From NCBI GenBank assembly GCA_900551665.1, contig URWW01000017.1:1-33059 (forward strand): 33,059 bases of DNA, read 5' to 3'. A program made the position numbers and the translations under genes. The notes beneath the pieces are model-generated. The model did not search any database. It was not told where the DNA came from and saw only the letters and a program-made list of their open reading frames with translations. The stretch is from an uncultured Collinsella sp. (lineage in GTDB: Bacteria; Actinomycetota; Coriobacteriia; Coriobacteriales; Coriobacteriaceae). Positions 1 to 8,036 of the stretch are shown here, in pieces. Position 1 is the stretch's first letter; each line of letters starts with the position of its first letter.

Positions 1-2057
1 GTGAGGGCCGTCCCTCCGAGAAGGCCACCCTCACCGCCCGCATGATCGACCGTCCGATCCGCCCGTCCTTCCCGGACGGCTTCCGCAACGAGGTCCAGGT
101 CGTCGCTACCTCTCTCGTGGCCGATCAGAAGAACCCCGTCGACGTGATCTGCGTCATGGGCGCCTCCCTCGCCATGACCATCGGCGGCGTGCCGTTCGAG
201 GGCCCGCTGGCCTGCGTGCGCATCGGCCGCGACAAGGAGACCGGCGAGTTCATCGTCAACCCCACCTATGAGGAGCGCGAGAACTCCGATCTCGACCTCG
301 AGCTCGCGGGCACCCGCGACTTCATCTCCATGGTCGAGGCTGGCGCCGAGGAGGTCTCCGAGGAGGACATGCTCGCCGCCATGCAGTTTGGCCAGGAGGC
401 CATCGGCGCCTTCTGCGACGCTCAGCTCGATTTCGTCGAGGAGTGGGAGCGCGTCAACGGCCCCATCGTCAAGCGCGAGTACCCGCTCGACCAGCCGGTC
501 GAGGAGGTCCACGACCGCATCTTCGCCCACTACGACGAGATGGCCGCCGCCCTGCGCGACGCCGACAAGCTGTCCCGTCAGGACAAGGTCGCCGAGCTCA
601 AGGAGGTCATTAAGGCCGAGTTCACCGAGGAGGAGCAGCTCGTTTGGGAGCGCGAGATCCCGGTGAACCTCAAGAAGCTCGAGAAGACCGCCATGCGCCG
701 CATGGTTGTCGAGACCGGCGAGCGCGTCGACGGCCGCACCGCCGCCGAGATCCGCCCCATCATGGTCAAGGGCGACTACCTGCCCCTGGTTCACGGCTCC
801 GGCCTGTTCCAGCGCGGCCAGACCCAGGTGCTCTCCGTGCTCTCGCTCGGCATGCTCAACGAGGGTCAGCGCCTCGACACCATCGAGCCCGTCGATGGCA
901 AGCGCTACATGCACCACTACAACTTCCCGCCCTACTGCACCGGCGAGACCGGCCGCATGGGCAGCCCTAAGCGCCGCGAGATCGGCCACGGCAACCTTGC
1001 CGAGCGCGCTCTGATCCCGGTTCTGCCCGATGAGAACGAGTTCCCCTACGCCATCCGCGTGGTGTCCGAGGTCATGGAGTCCAACGGCTCCTCTTCGATG
1101 GCTTCCACCTGCGGCAGCTGCCTGGCCCTCATGGACGGCGGCGTGCCGATCAAGCGCCCCGTGTCCGGCATCGCCATGGGCCTCATCCAGGAGGAGGGCA
1201 AGACCGTCGTCCTGTCCGACATCCAGGGTCTCGAGGACTTCCTCGGCGACATGGACTTCAAGGTCACCGGTACCGAGAAGGGCATCACCGCGCTGCAGAT
1301 GGACAACAAGGCCACCGGCCTGACGTTCGACATCCTGCGCACCGCCCTCGAGCAGGCCAAGGAGGGTCGCGCCTACATCCTCGACAAGATGCTCGAGGTC
1401 GTGCCCGGCCCGCGTGAGGAGACCCGCTCCTCCGCGCCCAAGATCCAGTGCATCACCATCCCGACCGAGAACATCCGCGATGTCATCGGCAAGGGTGGCG
1501 AGACCATTCGCGGCATCCAGGACGAGACCGGCGCTTCCATCGATATCCACGAGGACGGCACCGTGTACGTCGGTGGCGTGGGCGAGTCCGTCGCCGCCGC
1601 CATTGAGCGTATCGAGCTCATCGTCAAGGTCCCCGAGGTGGGCGAGGAGTACACCGGCCGCGTTGTGTCCATCCAGCCGTTCGGCGCGTTTGTGAACCTG
1701 CTGCCCGGCAAGGACGGTCTGCTGCACATCTCCCGCGTTGCCCAGGGCCGCGTTGAGAAGGTCGAGGACGTCCTGAACGTCGGCGACGAGGTCAAGGTCA
1801 AGGTCATCGAGATCGACGACCGCGGCAAGATCTCCCTGGATCGCCTTGAGAAGCCCGAGGCGCCGGCTGGTTCCGGCCGCGGTGAGGGCGAGGGCCGCGG
1901 CGAGCGTCGTGAGCGCGGCGATCGTCCGGGCCGTGGTGCCCGCGACACCGGTGCCCGCGGTTTCGACCGTCCCGCCCGTCGCGAGCGCGGTGACCGCCCC
2001 CGTCGTCCCGGCGACAACGGCGGCCGTGCCCCGCGTCGTCATCACGAGGCCGAGTAA
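1..2057 (+). CDS. pnp: Polynucleotide phosphorylase, 5'-truncated by window edge
   Basis: Phosphorolytic 3'-to-5' exoribonuclease of mRNA turnover, normally a homotrimer. The frame is open from base 3 with no start, so the N-terminus lies outside the window. The visible part opens in the first RNase PH domain (TARMIDRPIRPSF). The helical linker follows, then the second RNase PH domain from about base 700, with the metal-site stretch DIQGLEDFLGDMDFKVTGT near 1220-1270. A KH domain has its GKGG loop near 1490, and an S1 domain spans about 1640-1850 (GRVVSIQPFGAFVNLLPG). After the S1 domain comes a tail of about 60 residues made almost only of R, G, E, D and P. This extra Arg/Gly-rich tail resembles RNA-binding tails of RNase E and helicases and is absent from E. 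coli PNPase. A terminator follows, so pnp ends its transcription unit. Family assignment is certain; the role of the tail is inference. Confidence 0.97.
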   Translation, partial: EGRPSEKATLTARMIDRPIRPSFPDGFRNEVQVVATSLVADQKNPVDVICVMGASLAMTIGGVPFEGPLACVRIGRDKETGEFIVNPTYEERENSDLDLELAGTRDFISMVEAGAEEVSEEDMLAAMQFGQEAIGAFCDAQLDFVEEWERVNGPIVKREYPLDQPVEEVHDRIFAHYDEMAAALRDADKLSRQDKVAELKEVIKAEFTEEEQLVWEREIPVNLKKLEKTAMRRMVVETGERVDGRTAAEIRPIMVKGDYLPLVHGSGLFQRGQTQVLSVLSLGMLNEGQRLDTIEPVDGKRYMHHYNFPPYCTGETGRMGSPKRREIGHGNLAERALIPVLPDENEFPYAIRVVSEVMESNGSSSMASTCGSCLALMDGGVPIKRPVSGIAMGLIQEEGKTVVLSDIQGLEDFLGDMDFKVTGTEKGITALQMDNKATGLTFDILRTALEQAKEGRAYILDKMLEVVPGPREETRSSAPKIQCITIPTENIRDVIGKGGETIRGIQDETGASIDIHEDGTVYVGGVGESVAAAIERIELIVKVPEVGEEYTGRVVSIQPFGAFVNLLPGKDGLLHISRVAQGRVEKVEDVLNVGDEVKVKVIEIDDRGKISLDRLEKPEAPAGSGRGEGEGRGERRERGDRPGRGARDTGARGFDRPARRERGDRPRRPGDNGGRAPRRHHEAE

Positions 2058-2095
2058 CTAGCACGCTTGCTATTGCTTTCGGCTTTGAAGTTTTG

Positions 2096-2128
2096 GAGGG
2101 ATCGAGCTCGTCTCGATCCCTCTTTTTC
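2096..2128 (+). terminator. Rho-independent terminator of pnp
   Basis: Perfect 11-bp stem GAGGGATCGAG (2096-2106) / CTCGATCCCTC (2112-2122) with loop CTCGT, followed by TTTTT (2123-2127). It starts 39 nt after the pnp stop codon. This is the clearest intrinsic terminator in the window. Confidence 0.93.
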
Positions 2129-2419
2129 TGTCAATTGAAGGTGCGGCGGGCCTTCTACTGTCATTTTTTACACTTGTGTGACCGAGGGCGGTCAGTTGCC
2201 TTGTGCTTGTATCGTCAATGGTGGTCTATCTTAGGCTGTTTAGAGACATCAATACTGCTAATGCTGCATTCATGAGTCATCAATCGGCCATTTCGGCTGT
2301 GATCACTTGTTTTGCGGTGTAGAAAATGTATTTGAATGGCGTCGGATGTGGCTTCGCGGTTACACATCTGGCGAATTTGACAGTCGAGCAAGCGATAAGG
2401 GTCAAATCACCGTAGTTCG
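2129..2419. other. Gap without a convincing gene
   Basis: Non-coding stretch between the pnp terminator (plus strand) and the end of the aro operon (minus strand). It is visibly richer in A+T than the flanking genes. It holds a perfect 6-bp hairpin TGACCG-AGGG-CGGTCA (2179-2194). It also holds a 7-bp inverted repeat ATTTGAC (2375-2381) / GTCAAAT (2401-2407), 12 nt beyond the aroQ stop, which could help end aro transcription although no U-run follows. No open frame here has a ribosome site or family resemblance. A small RNA cannot be excluded, but I see no good promoter. Confidence 0.5.
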
Positions 2420-2863
2420 TTAGTCCTGTTTCCTCAATTGCTCGGCCAGGATTTCGAGTGCGTGGGCGTAGCCTGCCAGGCCCTCGCCGGATACGCGTGC
2501 AAAGCAGGCCATCCCTGCATACGATATCTGCCGGAACGCCTCGCGCTCCTCAACTGCCGAGATGTGGACCTCGACCGCCGGGATGGCGACCGCCTTGAGC
2601 GCGTCGAGGATCGCGATGCTCGTATGGGTGTAGGCCGCCGGGTTGATAACGATGCCGTCCACCCTGCCATAAGCCTCTTGGATCCGGTCGACGATCGCGC
2701 CCTCGTGGTTGGACTGGAAGACCTCGATGCCGTCGAACCCGAGCTCATCAGCGCTATCCTGGCAGATCGAAACAAGCGTCTCATACGAGTCCGTTCCGTA
2801 GATCCCGGGCTCGCGAATGCCGAGCATATTGAGGTTCGGTCCGTTGATGACCAGCGCTTTCAT
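2420..2863 (-). CDS. aroQ: 3-dehydroquinate dehydratase, type II
   Basis: Converts 3-dehydroquinate to 3-dehydroshikimate (third step of the shikimate pathway), in the cytoplasm as a dodecamer. At 147 aa it has the usual length. Motifs in order: NGPNLNMLGIREPGIYG near the start with the catalytic Tyr in GIYG; FQSNHEGAIVDRIQEA; INPAAYTHTS (substrate binding); and VEVHIS with the catalytic His, followed by EREAFRQISY. The start at 2863 is set by AAGGAG (2869-2874), five bases upstream; upstream ATGs in the same frame lie inside the preceding gene or lack such a site. It is the last gene of the aro operon, 32 nt after the fusion gene. The short type II enzyme is unrelated to AroD. Confidence 0.95.
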   Translation of the reverse strand: MKALVINGPNLNMLGIREPGIYGTDSYETLVSICQDSADELGFDGIEVFQSNHEGAIVDRIQEAYGRVDGIVINPAAYTHTSIAILDALKAVAIPAVEVHISAVEEREAFRQISYAGMACFARVSGEGLAGYAHALEILAEQLRKQD

Positions 2864-2895
2864 GGTGACTCCTTGAGGTCTGTCCGAGATTTCCG

Positions 2896-4401
2896 TTAGG
2901 GAAGCATGGGTGGCAGAGCGTCGCGGACGGCCTTGGCCGTGTTCTCGGCACAGTCGCGTGAGGCCACGATGAGATCGGCCCATTCGCGGTAGATCGGCAT
3001 GCGTTGCTGCGCGAGCGCCTCGATGCCGTCGCGCGCGGTGATGGGACGGTTTTTCTTGGAAAGCTCGCTGACGGGGCGGTCTAGCATGACGATGATGCCG
3101 TTCTGATGAATGAGCGGATAGTTCTCTGCGCGCGTCACCACGCCTCCTCCGCAGGAAATGACGAGTCCCGAACGAGAGGCCATGCGGCGCAGCACCTCGG
3201 TCTCACGCTCCCTGAACGCCGCCTCGCCATGTTGGCAGATGTATTCGGCGCAGGTTGTTTGCAGCTCGTCTTCGAGCACGTGGTCGATATCGATATGCTC
3301 GCGTCCCAAGAGGGCTGCCAGGCGTTCTCCTGCTCGGGTCTTACCGCACCCGGGCATGCCAATGAGGACGATGTTCTGTTCCGTCGCGGAGAGGCGGGCG
3401 GTGACATCGAGGATGCGGTCCATGCCAATGACCTCGCCGGTGTAGCGCTCTACGGCTTGTGCCGCCTGTGCGACGAGCATGAGCAAGCCGCCGGCGCACG
3501 GGATACCGCGTACCTCAGCCTGCATCATGAGGGCGGTGCGTGCGGGGTTGTACACAATGTCCACGAGGCCCTCAAGCTGCGGGAACACATCGAGTGAGCA
3601 CGGGGCCGCCGGGCACTTGGGGAACATGCCGACGGGTGTGCAGTTGACGGCGAGCGCCGCATCTGCATGACGGTCGAGGTTTTCGTACGTGTTCTCGCCC
3701 GCGCGGTCGATCGAGACGGCCTCCATGCCCAGGTCGGCGAGGACCATCATCGCGGTCGAGCCGGCACCGCCCGCGCCTCCGAACACGACTGCCTTCTTGC
3801 CGGCGAGCTCCAGTCCGAGGGACTCCACAAGTACCTTGAAGCCGTAATAATCCGTGTTGTCGCCGCGCAGGCGGCCGTCGGGCAGGCGCGTGATGGTGTT
3901 GATGTTGCCCATGCGCTGGGCAACATCGGACAGCTCGTCCATATAGGGTACGAGATCGCGCTTGTACGGGATGGTGACGTTCACGCCCTCCCACTCATCC
4001 GAACGGATGAACGCCTCGAGCTCATCGGGTTCACGCTCGAACTTGCGGTAGTCGAGCCCGGCGAGCTCCCGATAAATGACGGGTGTGTAGCTGTGACCCA
4101 AGACGCGTCCCAGCACGCCGTAGGGACGCGGGGAGTTTTGGGCCATGACATGCTCCTGAGAGCGTTTGCTGAGGTCCATGAGCAAACGGAAAAGCTCCTC
4201 TGCCTCATCTTCGAGCCCCTGGGGTGCGCGGCGACGCACGTCATCGATTTTGCACTGCTCGCGCTCGGGGTCGAATATCGCGCGCCCCGTTTGGGACTTC
4301 ACGCGGGCAACGTCCTTGGCCAGTGCCATCCTCATGCCAAACAGGTCGAGAATCTTCCCGTCGACCTGGTCGATCTGGCTTCGCAGTTCATCGAGGTTCA
4401 T
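2896..4401 (-). CDS. aroE/aroK: Trifunctional chorismate mutase / shikimate dehydrogenase / shikimate kinase
   Basis: 501-aa fusion with three complete domains. Residues 1-86 form an AroQ-class chorismate mutase: R7, R24, K35, D44, R47 and E48 match E. coli R11, R28, K39, D48, R51 and E52 at a constant offset of four. Residues about 92-335 are shikimate dehydrogenase: substrate loop GHSYTP (102-107), NVTIPYK with catalytic K147, GDNTD with catalytic D184, and nucleotide loop GGAGGAG (208-214). Residues about 340-501 are shikimate kinase: P-loop GMPGCGKT (348-355), DIDH, and the GGG loop in SCGGGVV. The start at 4401 lies ten bases after aroC; longer frames run into aroC. The protein thus catalyses steps 4 and 5 to shikimate 3-phosphate, and also chorismate to prephenate, a step after the pathway end. 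Catalytic residues appear intact in all three domains. Whether intermediates are channelled is unknown. Confidence 0.95.
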   Translation of the reverse strand: MNLDELRSQIDQVDGKILDLFGMRMALAKDVARVKSQTGRAIFDPEREQCKIDDVRRRAPQGLEDEAEELFRLLMDLSKRSQEHVMAQNSPRPYGVLGRVLGHSYTPVIYRELAGLDYRKFEREPDELEAFIRSDEWEGVNVTIPYKRDLVPYMDELSDVAQRMGNINTITRLPDGRLRGDNTDYYGFKVLVESLGLELAGKKAVVFGGAGGAGSTAMMVLADLGMEAVSIDRAGENTYENLDRHADAALAVNCTPVGMFPKCPAAPCSLDVFPQLEGLVDIVYNPARTALMMQAEVRGIPCAGGLLMLVAQAAQAVERYTGEVIGMDRILDVTARLSATEQNIVLIGMPGCGKTRAGERLAALLGREHIDIDHVLEDELQTTCAEYICQHGEAAFRERETEVLRRMASRSGLVISCGGGVVTRAENYPLIHQNGIIVMLDRPVSELSKKNRPITARDGIEALAQQRMPIYREWADLIVASRDCAENTAKAVRDALPPMLP

Positions 4402-4411
4402 CGATATCTCC

Positions 4412-5518
4412 CTAGAGTATCCGCTGAGTGCCGGCCGAGGTGAGCATGGCGTCGAGAATCGCGCACGCGCAGGCGGCCTCGGCAACGGGGACGGCGCGCG
4501 GGGCGATGCACGGGTCGTGCCGTCCGCGGACGATGAGTTCTGTGTCGCGATGCGCGTCGAGGTCGACGCTGCGCTGCGGCTTGCCGATCGACGGCGTTGG
4601 CTTGACCGCCATACGCCAGATGAGAGGCGTTCCGCAGGTGATGCCGCCGAGGATGCCACCGGCGTGATTGGTGGCCATATGCGGATGCCCGTCTTGCATG
4701 CAAAACGGGTCGTTATGCTCGCTACCGCGCATGAGGGCCGCTCCAAATCCCTCGCCGAATTCGACCCCCTTCACGCCGGGGATGCCGAACGCGATGCGGG
4801 CGATGCGGTTCTCCATCCCGTCGAACATGGGGTCGCCAAGGCCTGCGGGGACGTTGTATGCCACACATTCGATCACGGCCCCCAGACTGTCGAGCTCGGA
4901 TTTTGCCTGGAGAATGGCCTCGTGCATGCGCCATGCGGCCGAGGCGTCGATGCAGGGCAGCAGGTTTGCGGCTATGGCGTCAAGCTGCGCTTCCTCGAGC
5001 TCCATGGGGTTGAGGGGCTCGTCCGTAATGGGCTCGGTGCCGAGCTGCGCGATGTGCGCGGCGATTTTGATCCCCCTTGCCTCGAGGGCCTGCAGGGCGA
5101 TCCCGCCCGCGACACACAGCGGTGCGGTGAGGCGGCCCGAGAAGTGGCCTCCGCCGGCTACGTCCCGATGCTCGCCGTACTTGATGGCGCCGGTCCAATC
5201 GGCATGGCCCGGGCGGGGGGTGCGGCGGAGCTCGCTATAGTCGGAGCTTCGCATGTCGCGGTTGCGGATGATCGCGGCGATGGGCGCGCCGTTTGTGTGG
5301 CCCTCCGTGATACCGGCGATGAATTCGACCGCGTCCGCCTCTCGACGGGTGGTCGAGGTGTCCGAGCTGCCGGGTGCGCGCCTGTTGAGGAACGCCTGGA
5401 GGCGGTCAAGGTCGATGGGGATACCCGCGGGCAGGCCGTCGATCGAGCAGCCGATGGCGGGCGAGTGCGATTGCCCAAAGATGGAGATGCGTAAGCTGTC
5501 GCCGCACATGGAGGCCAT
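4412..5518 (-). CDS. aroC: Chorismate synthase
   Basis: Removes phosphate from EPSP to give chorismate; uses reduced FMN. 368 aa, usual length. Motifs: FGQSHSPAIGC near the N-terminus (family FGESHG site, with the His kept); a STTRREADAVEF block with EGHTNGAP; RPGHADWTGAIKYG (second conserved His region); the glycine-rich DVAGGGHFSG; and GRHDPCIAPRAVPV near the C-terminus. The start at 5518 has AAGGGG just upstream, and an inner ATG at 5509 is the alternative. It sits 9 nt downstream of aroA and 10 nt upstream of the fusion gene, so it is surely co-transcribed. The GGGHFSG form instead of GGGRSSAR is a sequence variant of this branch, not a broken site as far as I can judge. Confidence 0.96.
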   Translation of the reverse strand: MASMCGDSLRISIFGQSHSPAIGCSIDGLPAGIPIDLDRLQAFLNRRAPGSSDTSTTRREADAVEFIAGITEGHTNGAPIAAIIRNRDMRSSDYSELRRTPRPGHADWTGAIKYGEHRDVAGGGHFSGRLTAPLCVAGGIALQALEARGIKIAAHIAQLGTEPITDEPLNPMELEEAQLDAIAANLLPCIDASAAWRMHEAILQAKSELDSLGAVIECVAYNVPAGLGDPMFDGMENRIARIAFGIPGVKGVEFGEGFGAALMRGSEHNDPFCMQDGHPHMATNHAGGILGGITCGTPLIWRMAVKPTPSIGKPQRSVDLDAHRDTELIVRGRHDPCIAPRAVPVAEAACACAILDAMLTSAGTQRIL

Positions 5519-5527
5519 TGTCGCCCC

Positions 5528-6844
5528 TTACTCGTCGATGAGCTCGACGTCGCCGCCGAGCAGGCGGTAGTGTTCGAAGAACAGCGGGTAGCTCTTGTCC
5601 ACGGCCTCCGCCCCTTCGATCTCGACGGGGGAGGCGCAGCGCACGGCGGCGATGGCCGCCATCATCGCGATGCGATGGTCGTTGCGACTGCTCACACGTC
5701 CGCCGTCGAGCTGGTCGCGGCCCTCGATCACGAGGGCGTCGCCGTCGACGCGCACGTTGGCGCCGAGCTTGCCGAGCTCCGTCGCAATCGCCTCGAGACG
5801 GTCGCATTCCTTGATGCGCAGGCGGGAGCATCCAGTAAAGCGCGTGGTTCCCCCGGCGCATGCCGCCACCGCAGCGAGGGCGGGGACGAGGTCGGGGATG
5901 TCGCGCACGTCGAGCTCGATACCGTGGATGTTGTCCGGGCGAACCGTCGCGGCTCGGGCGTTGCGCTGCCCCTTGGCGCCGAACAGCATGAGCGCGGCGC
6001 TGATGGCGCGATCGCCCTGGATTGAGGAGGGGGTCACGCCCCGGACGGTCACGGAGTGGCGGCCCAGCGCGCCGGCGCTCAGCCAAAACGCTGCGTTGGA
6101 CCAATCACCCTCGACGGCGATGGCGCCGGGGGTGCGATACCCCTGGCGCTCGATGGTAAAGACGGTGAGCGGCAGCCCGCCCGGCGTCGCGCCCTCCTCG
6201 ATGCCGACCTTCACGCCGAACGCGTTGAGGACGGCCAGCGTGAGGCCGATATACGGGCGGCTTTCGATCTCACCGGTCACGGCTATCTGGGTGTCCCCGT
6301 CAAGCAAGGGAGCAGCGAGCAACAGCCCCGAGATGTACTGCGAGCTCACGTTTCCGGGCAGTTCGAAGCGTCCGGCGCGCATGCGCCCGGAAGTACGCAG
6401 GGGGAGTCCCGTGGCTCCCTGGAACGTGCAGCCCGCGGCCATGAGCTCATCGGTGAGCGGGGCGATGGGGCGCTCGCCGAGCCGCGGCGAGCCGACGAAG
6501 GTCGCATCCGCGCCGAGGGCGCAGGCGACCGGGAGCATGAATCGAAGCGTCGAGCCAGATTCGCCGCAGTCGAGGGTCGCGCCTGCCAGAGCACGCAAGA
6601 TGCCGTGCTCGAGGCTCTTGAGCACGGGGTGGATCTCAAAGCCGCCATCGATGGGGTCGATCTTGGCGCCAATCGCGGTAAGGCAGCGGATCGTCGCGTC
6701 GATATCGGCGCACGTGGTGTCACAAGCGACGCGGGTCACGCCGTTCGCGAGGGCAGCCGCGATGATAATGCGATGCGCCATCGATTTGGACGAGATGGCC
6801 GGGACGGTGCCAGAGAGGGGCTTGGGGTTGATCTTGGCTAGCAT
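5528..6844 (-). CDS. aroA: 3-phosphoshikimate 1-carboxyvinyltransferase (EPSP synthase)
   Basis: Joins PEP to shikimate 3-phosphate. 438 aa, normal length, two inverse alpha/beta domains. Visible sites: K20, S21 and R25 in SKSMAHR (E. coli K22, S23, R27); DCGESGSTLRFM (92-103), the PEP loop; GERPIAPL; SSQYISGLLLAAP; DIPDLVPALA; RIKECDRLEAIATEL; and RNDHRIAMM near the C-terminus. The PEP loop reads GSTLRF where E. coli has GTAMRP. This region affects inhibitor sensitivity in other EPSP synthases, but the effect here cannot be read from sequence. The ATG overlaps the aroB stop (ATGCTAG, 6838-6844) and uses GAGGAGG inside the aroB end, a sign of translational coupling. Confidence 0.96.
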   Translation of the reverse strand: MLAKINPKPLSGTVPAISSKSMAHRIIIAAALANGVTRVACDTTCADIDATIRCLTAIGAKIDPIDGGFEIHPVLKSLEHGILRALAGATLDCGESGSTLRFMLPVACALGADATFVGSPRLGERPIAPLTDELMAAGCTFQGATGLPLRTSGRMRAGRFELPGNVSSQYISGLLLAAPLLDGDTQIAVTGEIESRPYIGLTLAVLNAFGVKVGIEEGATPGGLPLTVFTIERQGYRTPGAIAVEGDWSNAAFWLSAGALGRHSVTVRGVTPSSIQGDRAISAALMLFGAKGQRNARAATVRPDNIHGIELDVRDIPDLVPALAAVAACAGGTTRFTGCSRLRIKECDRLEAIATELGKLGANVRVDGDALVIEGRDQLDGGRVSSRNDHRIAMMAAIAAVRCASPVEIEGAEAVDKSYPLFFEHYRLLGGDVELIDE

Positions 6845-7980
6845 GCCTCCTCCTCGCCGTCGATCTCGGCGGACAGCGCCTGGGTGCAGGCAAGGCCGAC
6901 CTCGAGGATGCGCCTGAACTCGTCGAGCGGGGTGGGTGCGAGGGACGCCGCCCCAATGCCGCGCGGGACGACGAGGTCGATGGTCGAGCCGGAGCGTTTC
7001 TTGTCGTGCAGCGCCTCGTTGAAGATCTTATCGGGCGCCGCGTCAAAGGCGATGGAGAGCCCATGCGCTTTGATGAGGCGGGCGAGGCGCTCGGGCAGTT
7101 CCTCGGGGCAGAGCTCGGCGGTGACGCTCGCACTCGCGATGGCGACCATGCCGATGGCGACGCAGGTGCCGTGACCGAGACGGTAGCCCTCGGCCGCCTC
7201 GACGGCGTGGCCGATGCTGTGACCGAAGTTCAGCAGCTTGCGGATGCCCGCCTCGCGCTCATCCTGAACTACGACGGCTCGCTTGATGTCGACGTTGCGT
7301 GCGATGAGCCAGCAAACGCGCGCGAGGTCCTGCTTGAGCAGGTCGAGGGTGAGGGGTGTCTTCTCAAGCTCGGCGAACAGCTCGGCGTCTGCGATGAGGG
7401 CGTGCTTGATCACCTCGGCACAGCCATCGGCGAACTGCTCGTCGGAGAGGGTGCCCAGGCAACCAGCGTCTGCGATGACGGCGAGCGGCTGCCAGAAGGC
7501 GCCCGCGAGGTTCTTGCCGGCGAAAAGGTCGATGGCGGTCTTGCCGCCCACGGAGGAGTCGACCATCGCTAGCAAGGTGGTGGGCACCTGGATGTAGCCG
7601 ATGCCGCGCATGTACGTTGCCGCGACAAAACCCGCGAGGTCGCCAACAACGCCGCCGCCCAGCGCGATGATCACGTCGTCGCGCGTGAGCTGCTCTTCGG
7701 CCGCGCGCTCGAGAAGCTCGGCGTAGGTCCTTGGGTTTTTGCTTTGCTCGCCGGCCTCAAAGGTCGCAACGCCCACGGTCAGCCCGGCCTCTTTCAGCCC
7801 CTGCTCGACGGGCGCCAGGAACAGCGGGCCGACGTTCGAGTCGGTGATGATGAGTGCGCGCTGGGCCTGAGGGGCGACCGACTGCGTGATGGCGCCGACC
7901 TGCTCCAGAAGAAACGTGCCGATGTGCATCTGATAGGGATGTGCCGTATCGATGTCGAGCGTGTATGCCGAGGTTGCCAT
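6838..7980 (-). CDS. aroB: 3-dehydroquinate synthase
   Basis: Converts DAHP to 3-dehydroquinate (step 2) with NAD and a divalent metal. 380 aa from the ATG at 7980, preceded by AAAGGA. Key features: ALGGGVVGDLAGF (107-118, NAD loop), QVPTTLLAMVDSSVGGKTAI (131-150), KNLAGAFWQP, and the metal ligands E189 (CAEVIKHA), H254 (NFGHSIGHA) and H270 (RLGHG), matching E194/H271/H287 of the fungal enzyme. The longer open frame towards 8100 overlaps the end of aroF and is not needed. It is followed by aroA with a 7-nt overlap and preceded by aroF with a 44-nt gap. Confidence 0.96.
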   Translation of the reverse strand: MATSAYTLDIDTAHPYQMHIGTFLLEQVGAITQSVAPQAQRALIITDSNVGPLFLAPVEQGLKEAGLTVGVATFEAGEQSKNPRTYAELLERAAEEQLTRDDVIIALGGGVVGDLAGFVAATYMRGIGYIQVPTTLLAMVDSSVGGKTAIDLFAGKNLAGAFWQPLAVIADAGCLGTLSDEQFADGCAEVIKHALIADAELFAELEKTPLTLDLLKQDLARVCWLIARNVDIKRAVVVQDEREAGIRKLLNFGHSIGHAVEAAEGYRLGHGTCVAIGMVAIASASVTAELCPEELPERLARLIKAHGLSIAFDAAPDKIFNEALHDKKRSGSTIDLVVPRGIGAASLAPTPLDEFRRILEVGLACTQALSAEIDGEEEAC

Positions 7981-8019
7981 GATGCCGTCCTTTGCCGAGT
8001 GGTGGGTGTGTGTTGTTCG

Positions 8020-8036
8020 CGCGGCTATTCGCCGCG
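8020..8036 (-). other. Hairpin at aroF stop codon
   Basis: Perfect 6-bp G+C stem CGCGGC (8020-8025) / GCCGCG (8031-8036) with a 5-nt loop. It includes the aroF stop codon and precedes aroB. There is no T run on the minus strand, so it is not a classic terminator. It may affect mRNA stability or the aroF/aroB ratio. Confidence 0.4.

Noticed and set aside
2093..2275. 60-codon plus-strand frame after pnp
   Set aside because: It begins inside the pnp terminator, has no ribosome site and no family-like features.
2377..2382. Exact TTGACA as a -35 box
   Set aside because: No -10 hexamer at 15-19 nt downstream and no plus-strand gene follows; it is part of the ATTTGAC/GTCAAAT inverted repeat.
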